A DNA stretch of 64,000 nt, taken from JANYJZ01 sp964523395. GTDB lineage: Bacteria > Bacteroidota > Ignavibacteria > UBA10030 > SZUA-254. Positions 51,951-60,338 of this stretch are shown here, piece by piece. Below the pieces are notes generated by a model. That model was given only the letters and a program-made list of their open reading frames with translations. It was not told where the DNA came from and made no database searches. The DNA is taken from contig CAZFXS010000006.1 in the NCBI GenBank assembly GCA_964523395.1, positions 124,001 to 188,000 on the forward strand. The letters run 5' to 3'. The stretch's first letter is position 1. Each line of letters opens with the position of its first letter. A program made the position numbers and the translations under genes.

Positions 51951-53291
51951 ATGAAATCTCCCGCCATTTATATCCACAGCCGGAATGTCGTTACACCTGA
52001 CGGTATGCGGGATGCTGTTATAGAGATTAGTAATGGCCGCATCATGTCTGTAACGGATTCACAGCAACAGAGTGAAGCAACCAACGTTCAGGATTACGGT
52101 TCATTGGTCATCATGCCCGGATTGGTAGACAGTCATGTTCATATCAACGAACCGGGACGGACTGCATGGGAAGGATTTGAAACAGCAACAAAAGCCGCTG
52201 CAGCCGGAGGAATCACAACGCTTGTCGACATGCCGCTGAACAGCACTCCTGTTACGACAACGCTTCAGGCATTTAAGGAAAAACTCTCCGCCGCAAAGGG
52301 AAAACTTTGGGTTGATGCCGGATTCTACGCAGGACTTATTCCCGGCAATACGGATGAACTTCAGCCAATGATGGATGCCGGCGTTCTCGGCGTCAAAGCG
52401 TTTCTCGTTCATTCGGGTATTGATGATTTTCCGAACGCAAGCGAATCAGATTTGCGCAGAGGGATGCCTCTCATTGCAAATGCAGGATTGCCGCTCCTCG
52501 TTCATTGCGAACTTACTAATCAGCAGACATCGGACATCCAACATCCTACATCGTACCGCGAATATCTCTCTTCCCGCCCGCGGCAATGGGAACACGACGC
52601 CATCGCGCTGATGATCCGCCTTTGCCGTGAATATAATTGCCGCACGCACATTGTACATCTCGCCTCTGCCGATGCAGTTCCAATGCTGAGTGAGGCTCGC
52701 TCGTCCGGATTGCCGTTGACAGTCGAGACATGCCCGCATTATCTGTTCTTCAGTGCCGAGAACATTCCCGACGGAGATACACGGTTCAAATGCGCTCCTC
52801 CCATCCGTGAAAACGAAAACCGTGAACGACTCTGGGACGCGTTGCGCGAAAAAGTCATAGACGGGATCGTATCCGATCATTCACCGGCTCCTCCTGAATT
52901 GAAACATCTCGATGCCGGTGACTTCACAAAGGCGTGGGGCGGAATTTCCTCGCTTCAGTTTGGTTTATCCATTATTTGGACAGAAGCAAGGAAACGCGGA
53001 TATCATTATTCAGATATTGCAAGATGGATGTCATGGTTCCCTGCGCAGTTAGCCGGATTAACCGGACGCAAAGGCGCCATTGCAGAGGGATATGATGCCG
53101 ATATAGTAGTATGGAATCCGGAAGTTTCGTATACTTTAACGCGGGGGAGAATTCTCCATCGCCATAAAGTAACGCCGTATGAAGGAAGCGTGCTATACGG
53201 CGTTGTGGAAAAAACATTTGTCCGCGGCACGGCCGTATATGATAATGGTTTGTTATCGGATACGCCACACGGAGTGATTGTAACGAAATAA
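51951..53291 (+). CDS. allB: allantoinase
   Basis: Zinc hydrolase that converts allantoin to allantoate in urate degradation. 446 residues with HVHINEPGR (zinc ligands His62 and His64), the carbamylated Lys149 in GVKAFLVHSG, His185, THIVHLAS (His236 region), and GIVSDHSPAP with catalytic Asp. A surface loop at residues ~191-202 is encoded by word-type sequence (ACATCGGACATCCAACATCCTACATCG, 52521-52560). It heads the plus-strand purine operon. Confidence 0.96.
   Translation: MKSPAIYIHSRNVVTPDGMRDAVIEISNGRIMSVTDSQQQSEATNVQDYGSLVIMPGLVDSHVHINEPGRTAWEGFETATKAAAAGGITTLVDMPLNSTPVTTTLQAFKEKLSAAKGKLWVDAGFYAGLIPGNTDELQPMMDAGVLGVKAFLVHSGIDDFPNASESDLRRGMPLIANAGLPLLVHCELTNQQTSDIQHPTSYREYLSSRPRQWEHDAIALMIRLCREYNCRTHIVHLASADAVPMLSEARSSGLPLTVETCPHYLFFSAENIPDGDTRFKCAPPIRENENRERLWDALREKVIDGIVSDHSPAPPELKHLDAGDFTKAWGGISSLQFGLSIIWTEARKRGYHYSDIARWMSWFPAQLAGLTGRKGAIAEGYDADIVVWNPEVSYTLTRGRILHRHKVTPYEGSVLYGVVEKTFVRGTAVYDNGLLSDTPHGVIVTK
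52521..52560 (+). repeat. word-type sequence inside the allantoinase coding region
   Basis: CAGACATCGGACATCCAACATCCTACATCGTACCGC is made of the 5-7 base word ACATC(G/C), as at 5329-5345. It is in frame and encodes a short polar loop (QTSDIQHPTSYR) in a region of the family that tolerates length change. Confidence 0.5.
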
Positions 53292-53330
53292 TGAAATTGC
53301 GTTTTCTCCATACGGAAGGAGGGAATTGTT

Positions 53331-54002
53331 ATGGATAAAATTCATGAAATGCTCGAAGCAATCAGAACCGGAAATATCACTGCAGTGCAATCATTACTGC
53401 ATAACAATAGCGCTCTTGCCAATGCCCGTGATGACACGGGCGATTCCGCGCTGCTGCTCGCGCTCTACCATAAGCATGAGGATATCGTCAAACTTCTTCT
53501 CGGCCACAAACCTCATATCAATATTTTCGAAGCTGCAGCATTGGGTGATATTCAGCGGATCAATGAATTACTCAGGGAATACCCGGAACTGGCAACCGCA
53601 CATTCACATGACGGCTTCACGGCATTGCACCTCGCGGCTTTTTTTAATCATCCCGAAGCCGTTGAATTGCTTCTCAAGAATCATGCTGATGTTAATGCCG
53701 TTACAAAAAACCAGACGGTAGCGCCACATGCGACGCCATTGCACAGCGCCGCCGCGGCCGGAAACACACGTATCGTCGAAATGCTGCTGAACGCCGGCGC
53801 GCTCATTGACGCAAAACAGCGGGATGGCTATACCGCGCTTCACTCCGCCGTACTGAACAATAACAAGGATATGGTTATGTTATTACTTGACCGTCATGCC
53901 AACACGCATGCCCGGCTTGAAGACGGACGAAGCGCAATGGGGCTTGCAAAAGAAAAAGGATTTGATCTTATCGTTACAATTCTTGAACGACATCACCGAT
54001 AA
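53331..54002 (+). CDS. ankyrin repeat protein in the allantoin operon
   Basis: A 223-residue protein of about six ankyrin repeats (e.g. GFTALHLAAFFNHPEAVELLLKNHADVNAV, ATPLHSAAAAGNTRIVEMLLNAGALIDAK, GYTALHSAVLNNNKDMVMLLLDRHANTHAR), with no catalytic domain. It has a strong Shine-Dalgarno site (GGAGGGA). It lies between allB and alc with 40- and 10-base gaps. Ankyrin repeats bind other proteins, so a scaffold or regulator in allantoin metabolism is inferred; equivalent genes occur next to allantoicase in some other genomes from memory, not verified here. Confidence 0.82.
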   Translation: MDKIHEMLEAIRTGNITAVQSLLHNNSALANARDDTGDSALLLALYHKHEDIVKLLLGHKPHINIFEAAALGDIQRINELLREYPELATAHSHDGFTALHLAAFFNHPEAVELLLKNHADVNAVTKNQTVAPHATPLHSAAAAGNTRIVEMLLNAGALIDAKQRDGYTALHSAVLNNNKDMVMLLLDRHANTHARLEDGRSAMGLAKEKGFDLIVTILERHHR

Positions 54003-54012
54003 AAGGAACTGA

Positions 54013-55035
54013 ATGGAAACTGCACTTACCACGGCGACATTTCCCGGGCTTATTGATCTCGCATCCGAGCGGCTCGGCGGCAAAACTCTTGTCGCGAGCG
54101 ATGAATTTTTCGCGGAAAAAGAAAATCTTCTGAAACCGGGGCGCGGCATTTTTATTCCCGACAAGTATACAGACCGCGGTAAATGGATGGACGGATGGGA
54201 ATCGCGGCGCAAGCGGACGCCGGGAAATGACTGGTGCATTATTCAGCTTGGAATACCCGGAGTAATCCGCGGCGTGGATATCGATACAAATCATTTCCTT
54301 GGCAACAATCCTGCCTATGCTTCTATAGACGCATGCATTATTGACGAAGCCGGTTCTGTTCAATCCTTAACCGGTAAAAAGACTTTGTGGACAGAAATTC
54401 TGCCAAAGTCTCCGTTAAAACCCGGCTCGCAAAACCTGTTTGCAATTGCAAGTCAGGAACGATGGACGCATCTCCGTCTGAATATTTTTCCTGACGGCGG
54501 CGTTGCAAGATTGAGAGTATACGGCGATGTCGTTCCGGATTTTTCATCCCTAAAGAAGAATAGTGTCATTGACCTTGCCGCGGTTGAACACGGCGGAATC
54601 GTTGTCGCGGCGAGCGACATGTTTTTTGGTTCAAAAGAAAACATCATTATGCCTGGGCGCGCCGCAAACATGGGCGACGGATGGGAAACCAAACGCCGGC
54701 GCGGGCCCGGGCACGACTGGGCCATCGTTAAATTGGGTGCCGCAGGAACAATTACGAAGATTGAAGTTGATACGAATCATTTCAAAGGAAACTATCCTGA
54801 TCGCTGTGCAATTGATATCTGCAATGAACCGGACCGAATTGTCGACGCTCTGACCTGTTACGACATTCGCTGGAAGGTACTTCTTCCGCAAACAAAACTT
54901 CAGGCACATAAACAGCATTTTTTTACATCTCAGCTGAAAAAGCATACCGCAGCAACCCATGTCCGGTTGAATATTTATCCTGACGGCGGTGTGAGCAGAT
55001 TGAGAGTGTGGGGGAAAGTGAGCAATGGGAGGTAA
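54013..55035 (+). CDS. alc: allantoicase
   Basis: Hydrolyses allantoate to ureidoglycolate and urea. 340 residues consisting of two internal allantoicase repeats (about 15-165 and 185-335). Both contain DGWE(S/T)(R/K)RRR and a GNxxDW motif, then (I/V)D(I/V)DTNHF(L/K)GN and VRLNI(F/Y)PDGG(V)xRLRV(W/Y)G. Both halves look intact. The start ATG has AAAGGAA before it. Urea from this step would need a urease, which is not in the window. Confidence 0.96.
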   Translation: METALTTATFPGLIDLASERLGGKTLVASDEFFAEKENLLKPGRGIFIPDKYTDRGKWMDGWESRRKRTPGNDWCIIQLGIPGVIRGVDIDTNHFLGNNPAYASIDACIIDEAGSVQSLTGKKTLWTEILPKSPLKPGSQNLFAIASQERWTHLRLNIFPDGGVARLRVYGDVVPDFSSLKKNSVIDLAAVEHGGIVVAASDMFFGSKENIIMPGRAANMGDGWETKRRRGPGHDWAIVKLGAAGTITKIEVDTNHFKGNYPDRCAIDICNEPDRIVDALTCYDIRWKVLLPQTKLQAHKQHFFTSQLKKHTAATHVRLNIYPDGGVSRLRVWGKVSNGR

Positions 55036-55146
55036 GGAGTTGTGGAGTTGTTTCAGGTTTAAGTTTCACGCAGATAGTTGATAATCGTTTTACTTGACAG
55101 CTGAATCCTAAAACTTGAAACGGTCTCTCAAAATCTCAAACCGCTT

Positions 55147-55659
55147 ATGACTCTTGACAAGCTCAATTCTCTCTCGCACCGCGACGCAGTCACGCTTTTC
55201 CGCCAGTGTTGCGGCAGTCTCGGCTGGGCGGAAGAGATGCAAAAGCAAAGACCATTCAGTAGTCTGGATCAATTGTATTCTGTTGCGGATAAGGTATGGA
55301 AAACGTTATCCGTTGAAGACTGGAAGGAAGCATTCACACATCATCCGAAGATTGGTGATATAGAGGGATTGAGAAAAAAATTCGCATCTACCGCTCACCT
55401 TGCCGAGGGGGAACAATCGGGTATTGCGGGCACATCCGAAAAAGTATTAAAAGCCCTTTCCGAAGGAAACCAGTTGTATGAAGCGAAATTTGGTTATATA
55501 TTCATTGTCTGCGCGACCGGCAAAAGCGCGGAAGAGATGCTCTCATTATTGAACGCGCGATTGAATAATATTCCATCGGAAGAGATTACTATCGCTGCCG
55601 GCGAGCAGGCGAAGATTACGAGGATACGGCTGGAAAAAATTCTTAGCCAACACTATTAG
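55147..55659 (+). CDS. uraD: OHCU decarboxylase
   Basis: 2-oxo-4-hydroxy-4-carboxy-5-ureidoimidazoline decarboxylase, forming (S)-allantoin. 170 residues with AFTHHPKIGD (catalytic His66), ASTAHLAEGEQSGI, and YIFIVCATGKSAEEMLSLLNARLNN near the end, all family signatures. It is separated from alc by a 110-base gap with repetitive wording (TTTCAGGTTTAAGTTTCACG). The next gene starts 23 bases after it. Confidence 0.95.
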   Translation: MTLDKLNSLSHRDAVTLFRQCCGSLGWAEEMQKQRPFSSLDQLYSVADKVWKTLSVEDWKEAFTHHPKIGDIEGLRKKFASTAHLAEGEQSGIAGTSEKVLKALSEGNQLYEAKFGYIFIVCATGKSAEEMLSLLNARLNNIPSEEITIAAGEQAKITRIRLEKILSQHY

Positions 55660-55682
55660 GCTTCAGGAAACCGGGAGACAAT

Positions 55683-56801
55683 ATGGCATCAAAAGATATC
55701 CATGAGGAGCCTTTCGATGAGGGTACAAAAGCCAAGCTATTTATTTTTGGTGACTATGTTAAGTCTTGGCTGCCTGTTTTTCTATCCCGAAAAATTCCCG
55801 TTTGGAAAAAAATTAACATCTTTGACTTTTTTGCGGGCCCAGGCGCAGATATTAGTGGAGTCAATGGTACACCACTTATCATCATCAACGAATTATCGTC
55901 CTACGTAGATCAAATCAAATCAAAAACATTAACTGTAAATCTTTATTTTAATGAGATTGATCATAATAAATATACGCTCCTAACGCAAAGAATTGAAACG
56001 TATATTAACACCCAGAACCCTCCTTTCAAAATTACTATTTCTAAATTAGACTTTAAAGATGCTTTTGAGTTGCACGAAAATGCAATGAATGAAAAAGATT
56101 CAGCGAATCTTATCCTGCTTGATCAAAATGGAATTAAACACATAACCCCTGAAATATTTCGAAAAATTGTAACCATTAGAACTACCGACTTTCTCTTCTT
56201 TATTTCTTCCTCTACTATTAGAAGATTTTCAGAGTTACCAACCATTCAACAATATATTAACGTAGAAAAAGGGGAAGTAGCGGCAACAGAGTATTTCAAA
56301 ACGCACAAACTTGTACTCGATTATTATCGAGGTCTTTTACCTGGAGATCGGCCATATTATCTTGCCCCATTTTCTATCAAAAAAGGTGCAAATATTTATG
56401 GCTTGGTTTTCGGCAGTGGTCATATCCTAGGTATAGAAAAATTTCTTGATGTATGTTGGAAAGCTGATCCAGTAAGAGGTGAAGCTAATTTTGACATAGA
56501 TCGAGATAACATTACTCCTGGTCAGTTAGAATTATTTACAGGTACAGTTCGGCAACCTAAAAAAGTAGAAATCTTTGAAAGCGAACTTCGAAATGGGATA
56601 CTTGAAAAAAGACTTGTAACTGATAAAGATGTTTACTTATTTTCAATAACAAATAGTTTTTTACCAAAACATGCACGAAAAGTTTTAAATTCTTTGGTAG
56701 AAGAAGGTAAACTAAAGAAAAACAATCTAAAGATTAGTAATCAAGTAATGAAGGAAGAAACGACAGAAACAATGTTAGAATTAATTGAAAATGGCAACTA
56801 A
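55683..56801 (+). CDS. tcmP: three-Cys-motif partner protein TcmP
   Basis: A 372-residue soluble protein of the TcmP family, named for its pairing with three-Cys-motif (DUF5131/Gp37-Gp68) proteins. It starts with a segment (AKLFIFGDYVKSWLPVFL, INIFDFFAGPGADI) that resembles a methyltransferase-type SAM/nucleotide fold (FFAGPG). The rest is unassigned. Its base composition is clearly AT-rich, unlike uraD before and DUF6986 after it. The partner gene overlaps its stop by 11 bases. The function of the pair is unknown; nucleic acid or nucleoside modification is inference. Confidence 0.88.
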   Translation: MASKDIHEEPFDEGTKAKLFIFGDYVKSWLPVFLSRKIPVWKKINIFDFFAGPGADISGVNGTPLIIINELSSYVDQIKSKTLTVNLYFNEIDHNKYTLLTQRIETYINTQNPPFKITISKLDFKDAFELHENAMNEKDSANLILLDQNGIKHITPEIFRKIVTIRTTDFLFFISSSTIRRFSELPTIQQYINVEKGEVAATEYFKTHKLVLDYYRGLLPGDRPYYLAPFSIKKGANIYGLVFGSGHILGIEKFLDVCWKADPVRGEANFDIDRDNITPGQLELFTGTVRQPKKVEIFESELRNGILEKRLVTDKDVYLFSITNSFLPKHARKVLNSLVEEGKLKKNNLKISNQVMKEETTETMLELIENGN

Positions 56802-57540
56802 ATCTCAAATCGAATGGACCGAAATGACCTGGAATCCGGTAACCGGATGCTCAAAAGTCAGCGCCGGATGCAAGCATTGCTACGCGGAAACCATGGCGAA
56901 ACGGCTTAAGGCAATGGGTGTCCACCGGTATACAAACGGCTTCAGGGTAACTCTGCAACCGGATTTGCTTGATGCCCCATTGCGATGGAAAAGTCCAAAA
57001 GTTATTTTTGTCAACTCGATGAGCGATCTTTTTCACGAAGATATACCTGATGAGTATATCAAAAAAGTATTTAACACAATGGCAAGATGTCCCCAGCATA
57101 CCTTTCAGATTCTTACCAAACGCAGTGAACGTCTTCGAGAGATTGCCGCCGTCTTACCGTGGCGGCCCAACATCTGGATCGGCGTGAGCGTTGAAGATAA
57201 CAGAGTTATTCAGCGAATCAATGATCTTCAGACTGTCCCTGCATTTGTCCGATTTTTATCTTGTGAACCTCTTATCGGCCCCCTCGACGACCTGCCGCTC
57301 AACGGCATTCACTGGGTCATTGTGGGAGGTGAATCAGGAGCGGGTGCCCGTCCGATGAAAACGGAATGGGTAAAATCTATTTTCCGCCAATGCCGCACTC
57401 ACAAAGTCCCGTTTTTCTTCAAACAATGGGGTGGCGTACGTAAAGATTTGACGGGCCGTGCATTGTATGGACGTACTTACGATGAAATGCCTCCTTTGCA
57501 CATCAGACAGCATAAAGAACGTGAACTTGAGTTCGCGTAA
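56791..57540 (+). CDS. DUF5131 / phage Gp37-Gp68 family three-Cys protein
   Basis: A 249-residue protein with three Cys in TGCSKVSAGCKHCYAETMA (the third arranged CxxC with the second), like a radical SAM-type cluster site but with different spacing (C-x7-C-x2-C). Other signatures are WNPVTGC, VFVNSMSDLFHEDI, FQILTKRSERL, IWIGVSVEDN, and HWVIVGGESGAGARPM, followed by FFFKQWGG. The fold is probably TIM-barrel-like and related to SAM enzymes (spore photoproduct/radical SAM similarity is inference). ATG 56791 overlaps the end of tcmP by 11 bases, so translation is coupled. The cassette interrupts the urate operon. Confidence 0.88.
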   Translation: MATKSQIEWTEMTWNPVTGCSKVSAGCKHCYAETMAKRLKAMGVHRYTNGFRVTLQPDLLDAPLRWKSPKVIFVNSMSDLFHEDIPDEYIKKVFNTMARCPQHTFQILTKRSERLREIAAVLPWRPNIWIGVSVEDNRVIQRINDLQTVPAFVRFLSCEPLIGPLDDLPLNGIHWVIVGGESGAGARPMKTEWVKSIFRQCRTHKVPFFFKQWGGVRKDLTGRALYGRTYDEMPPLHIRQHKERELEFA

Positions 57541-57576
57541 CATAATGAATCATTATCACCAACATCACATTACTGC

Positions 57577-58929
57577 ATGAAATCCGTTTTAGACCAAGAT
57601 CTCTTTCAAAGAATCAGCAAAGATTTAACGACAGCAAACTCAGAAATCAGTAAACTTTTTCCCGGCGACTCCCCTGCCCGCCAGCCGGTGCATACAGTCT
57701 ACGGCGGCGCGCAGATTTTCAAGGCTGACACCGCCCTAAAACTCGGGGAAGCCGCACTTGCCACACTGAAAGAGTACGCGCCCAATCCTTCTGTGCTGAC
57801 AAAAGCGCTCGGCATCAAGGGTTCACCTGCACTTCAGAAAACACTGTACTCCCGCATCACGGAGAAACTGAAACGCGAAGCGGTTGAGGATTTCCGCATT
57901 GATTTTGAAGACGGTTACGGAAACCGGCCTGATGATGAGGAAGACGGCCATGCAGTATTCACCGCAAATGAAGTCGCACGCGGAATGAAAGAGCATACAC
58001 TTCCTCCTTTTATCGGTATCCGTATCAAACCGTTCACCGAGGAACTGAAAACCAGGAGCGCGCGTACACTGGATATTTTCCTTTCAACACTCCTGAATGC
58101 CACAGATAACAGACTTCCGGAAAACTTTGTTGTCACGTTTCCGAAGATTACTTCTCCCGACCAGATAACAGCGTTTGTTGAAATTCTTGAACATCTTGAG
58201 CAACGGCATAATCTCCCCCGCGGCGCGTTGAAACTTGAGCTTATGGTTGAAACGCCGCAGTCTATTATCAATCCACGCGGAGAATCGGCTCTCCCGTCAT
58301 TTATCAGCGCGACAAAAGGACGATGTGTTGCAGCCCATTTCGGTGTTTATGATTACACCGCTTCGCTCAATATTACCGCCGCGCATCAAAGTATGGATCA
58401 TCCTGCTTGCGACTTCGCACGGCACATGATGAAAGTCTCGCTTGCAGGAACCGGTGTGTGGATTTCGGACGGCGCGACGAATCTCATGCCCGTCGGCCCT
58501 CACCGGGCAGCCAAAGGTAAACGGCTTAGTGCGAAACAGGCAAAAGAAAACCGTGAAGTCGTTCACCGCGCCTGGAAGCTGGCGTTCAGTCATACCACGC
58601 ATTCGCTTGTGAACGGGTATTATCAGGGGTGGGATTTGCATCCTGCGCAATTGCCCGTCCGGTACGCGGCTGTGTATGCATTTTTCCTGCAAGGACTTGA
58701 AAGCGCATCCGTCCGGCTCAAAGCATTTATGGATAAAGCCGCGCAGGCAACATTGGTTGGCGACGTCTTTGACGATGCCGCCACGGGACAGGGTTTGCTG
58801 AACTACTTTTTACGCGGCATCAACTGCGGCGCTATTACGGAAGATGAAGCTACTGCTACGGGACTTACGTTAAACGAAATCCGGAGCCGGTCGTTTGTGA
58901 AAATTCTTGCCGGACGGAGAAACCGGTAA
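57577..58929 (+). CDS. DUF6986 aldolase/malyl-CoA-lyase-like protein
   Basis: A 450-residue protein of the DUF6986 family, related to the HpcH/HpaI/CitE TIM-barrel aldolases. Visible: FRIDFEDGYGNRPDDEED, PPFIGIRIKPF, LKLELMVETPQSI and CVAAHFGVYDYTAS, the last like the metal-binding Glu/Asp sites of CitE-type enzymes. The family often sits in purine/allantoin gene clusters, where it has been proposed to act near ureidoglycolate or glyoxylate. In this operon no ureidoglycolate lyase is present, so it may fill that step; that is inference. It starts 37 bases after the DUF5131 gene. Confidence 0.75.
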   Translation: MKSVLDQDLFQRISKDLTTANSEISKLFPGDSPARQPVHTVYGGAQIFKADTALKLGEAALATLKEYAPNPSVLTKALGIKGSPALQKTLYSRITEKLKREAVEDFRIDFEDGYGNRPDDEEDGHAVFTANEVARGMKEHTLPPFIGIRIKPFTEELKTRSARTLDIFLSTLLNATDNRLPENFVVTFPKITSPDQITAFVEILEHLEQRHNLPRGALKLELMVETPQSIINPRGESALPSFISATKGRCVAAHFGVYDYTASLNITAAHQSMDHPACDFARHMMKVSLAGTGVWISDGATNLMPVGPHRAAKGKRLSAKQAKENREVVHRAWKLAFSHTTHSLVNGYYQGWDLHPAQLPVRYAAVYAFFLQGLESASVRLKAFMDKAAQATLVGDVFDDAATGQGLLNYFLRGINCGAITEDEATATGLTLNEIRSRSFVKILAGRRNR

Positions 58930-58971
58930 TTTCTCCTTCACTTAAATTATTTAACACGGAGTCTGAACAAC

Positions 58972-59319
58972 ATGAAAAGTTTGATTACAACGCATGTTCT
59001 TGATACTTCTAAAGGCCGGCCTGCACACGGCATACCTGTCATTCTTGAACATCAAATTGATCACGGAAAATGGAACGAACTTGGCCGTGGCATCACCGAT
59101 GGAGACGGACGCATTACCAACCTCCTGCCGGATCATGGAAAACTGACAAAAGGCGTGTATCGGCTGACATTTGAAACCTCTTCGTATTATCAGTCAATCG
59201 GCGTCTATAGTTTTTATCCGTACATCCATGTTATTTTTGAATTGCAGGATGGCGTAACGCATCATCACGTACCGTTGTTGCTGAGCCCGTTTGGATATTC
59301 GACGTATAGAGGAAGCTGA
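58972..59319 (+). CDS. hiuH: 5-hydroxyisourate hydrolase (transthyretin-like)
   Basis: Converts 5-hydroxyisourate to OHCU. 115 residues; N-terminal TTHVLDTSKGRPAHGIPVILE (active-site His8 region), and the C-terminal YRGS tetrapeptide that defines this family against vertebrate transthyretin. The conserved central Arg/His residues (YPYIHVIFEL) are present. No signal peptide. It lies 43 bases after DUF6986 with GGAG before its ATG. Confidence 0.96.
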   Translation: MKSLITTHVLDTSKGRPAHGIPVILEHQIDHGKWNELGRGITDGDGRITNLLPDHGKLTKGVYRLTFETSSYYQSIGVYSFYPYIHVIFELQDGVTHHHVPLLLSPFGYSTYRGS

Positions 59320-59323
59320 AGGG

Positions 59324-59407
59324 AATTTCAAATTGCGGAATGTGAATTGCGAATATAAGATATAGGTCCAACTTTTTTACTTTTGAATTTTGACTTTTTC
59401 ATTTCTC
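59324..59407. repeat. word-type spacer before puuD
   Basis: AATTTCAAATTGCGGAATGTGAATTGCGAAT at 59324-59355 and CTTTTTTACTTTTGAATTTTGACTTTTTC at 59372-59401. Words AATTGCG/AATTGCGAA and TTTTGA/ACTTTTT repeat. It resembles the spacers at 6515-6573, 41837-41900 and 51841-51875. Confidence 0.5.
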
Positions 59408-59417
59408 ATACTGACTT

Positions 59418-60227
59418 ATGGAAGAATTCTACTCTAACATTTCTGAATGGCTCAACATCGCTGCCCGGTGGATTCACGTGTTTGCCGGCATCATGTGGGT
59501 GGGCGCGACGTACTTTTTTACGTGGCTTGACGGGCGGTTTCACGAAATGCCGGAAGGCGGGTCAGGCGACAATCATGTCTGGATGGTGCACAGCGGCGGA
59601 TTTTATGTTGTCGATAAACTGAAGAAACCGAAAATGATGCCGGGCAAACTCCACTGGTTCAAGTGGGAAGCGATGATCACCTGGATCAGCGGGATGATTC
59701 TTCTTATTCTCGTTTATTATGTCGGCGGATTAATGGTGGATGAGAACATGGAAGAAACCGTGCCGATGATTGTCGGCATCTCAACATTATTTTTCGCGTG
59801 GCCATTGTATGACATGCTCTGGAAGTCCAAACTCGGTGAAAACGAAAAGATAGGAACAATTATTTCGTACCTATTGCTTGTGGGAGTCATTTATTTGCTT
59901 TCACACACTATGGATGGCCGGGCGGCATATCTTCACGTCGGCGCGATGCTTGGCACGCTGATGATGCTCAATGTCTGGATGAGAATTCTTCCGGCACAGC
60001 GAAAAATGGTCGCGGCGCTAACAGAAGGCAAAGAGCCCGACCTGAAACTTGGTGAGCAAGCCAAGAAACGTTCAAAGCAAAACACATTCATGGCTGTTCC
60101 CGTTGTGTTTATTATGATCAGCAATCATTATCCCGTTACTTCGTACGGTGATGAATGGAACTGGATTATTCTTTCGGTTTTGATTCTTGTGGGATGGGGC
60201 GCGGCGAAGGTGATAAGGAAAGCCTGA
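59418..60227 (+). CDS. puuD: urate hydroxylase PuuD, without the cytochrome c domain
   Basis: Membrane-bound urate hydroxylase that oxidises urate to 5-hydroxyisourate. 269 residues with about seven membrane helices of the Urate_ox_N (DUF989) domain: LNIAARWIHVFAGIMWVGATYFFTWLDGRFHEMPEGGSGDNHVWMVHSGGFYVVDKLK, then LMVDENMEETVPMIVG and ISNHYPVTSYG. The better-studied PuuD of about 400 residues has a C-terminal cytochrome c domain; here the protein stops after the membrane part, so electrons must go to another carrier. It is the last gene of the operon. Confidence 0.93.
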   Translation: MEEFYSNISEWLNIAARWIHVFAGIMWVGATYFFTWLDGRFHEMPEGGSGDNHVWMVHSGGFYVVDKLKKPKMMPGKLHWFKWEAMITWISGMILLILVYYVGGLMVDENMEETVPMIVGISTLFFAWPLYDMLWKSKLGENEKIGTIISYLLLVGVIYLLSHTMDGRAAYLHVGAMLGTLMMLNVWMRILPAQRKMVAALTEGKEPDLKLGEQAKKRSKQNTFMAVPVVFIMISNHYPVTSYGDEWNWIILSVLILVGWGAAKVIRKA

Positions 60228-60230
60228 AGG

Positions 60231-60265
60231 GATTTTCGATTTTCAATTTCCAATTTTCGATTTGG
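60231..60265. repeat. word-type spacer after puuD
   Basis: GATTTTCGATTTTCAATTTCCAATTTTCGATTTGG, made of a TTTTCGATTT/AATTTCCAATTT word, in the gap between convergent puuD and xdhB. No clear terminator is present in this gap. Confidence 0.5.
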
Positions 60266-60338
60266 AAGGGTGTATCAGCATTCAGAGAGTTTATGTGAAA
60301 CCCGGACCTTGAAACACCAAACTAGCTACTACCTGGCT

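Noticed and set aside
57577..58929. Malate synthase
   Set aside because: Superficial likeness to the TIM-barrel fold and malate-synthase-type aldolases, but the malate synthase signatures are not visible and DUF6986 fits better.
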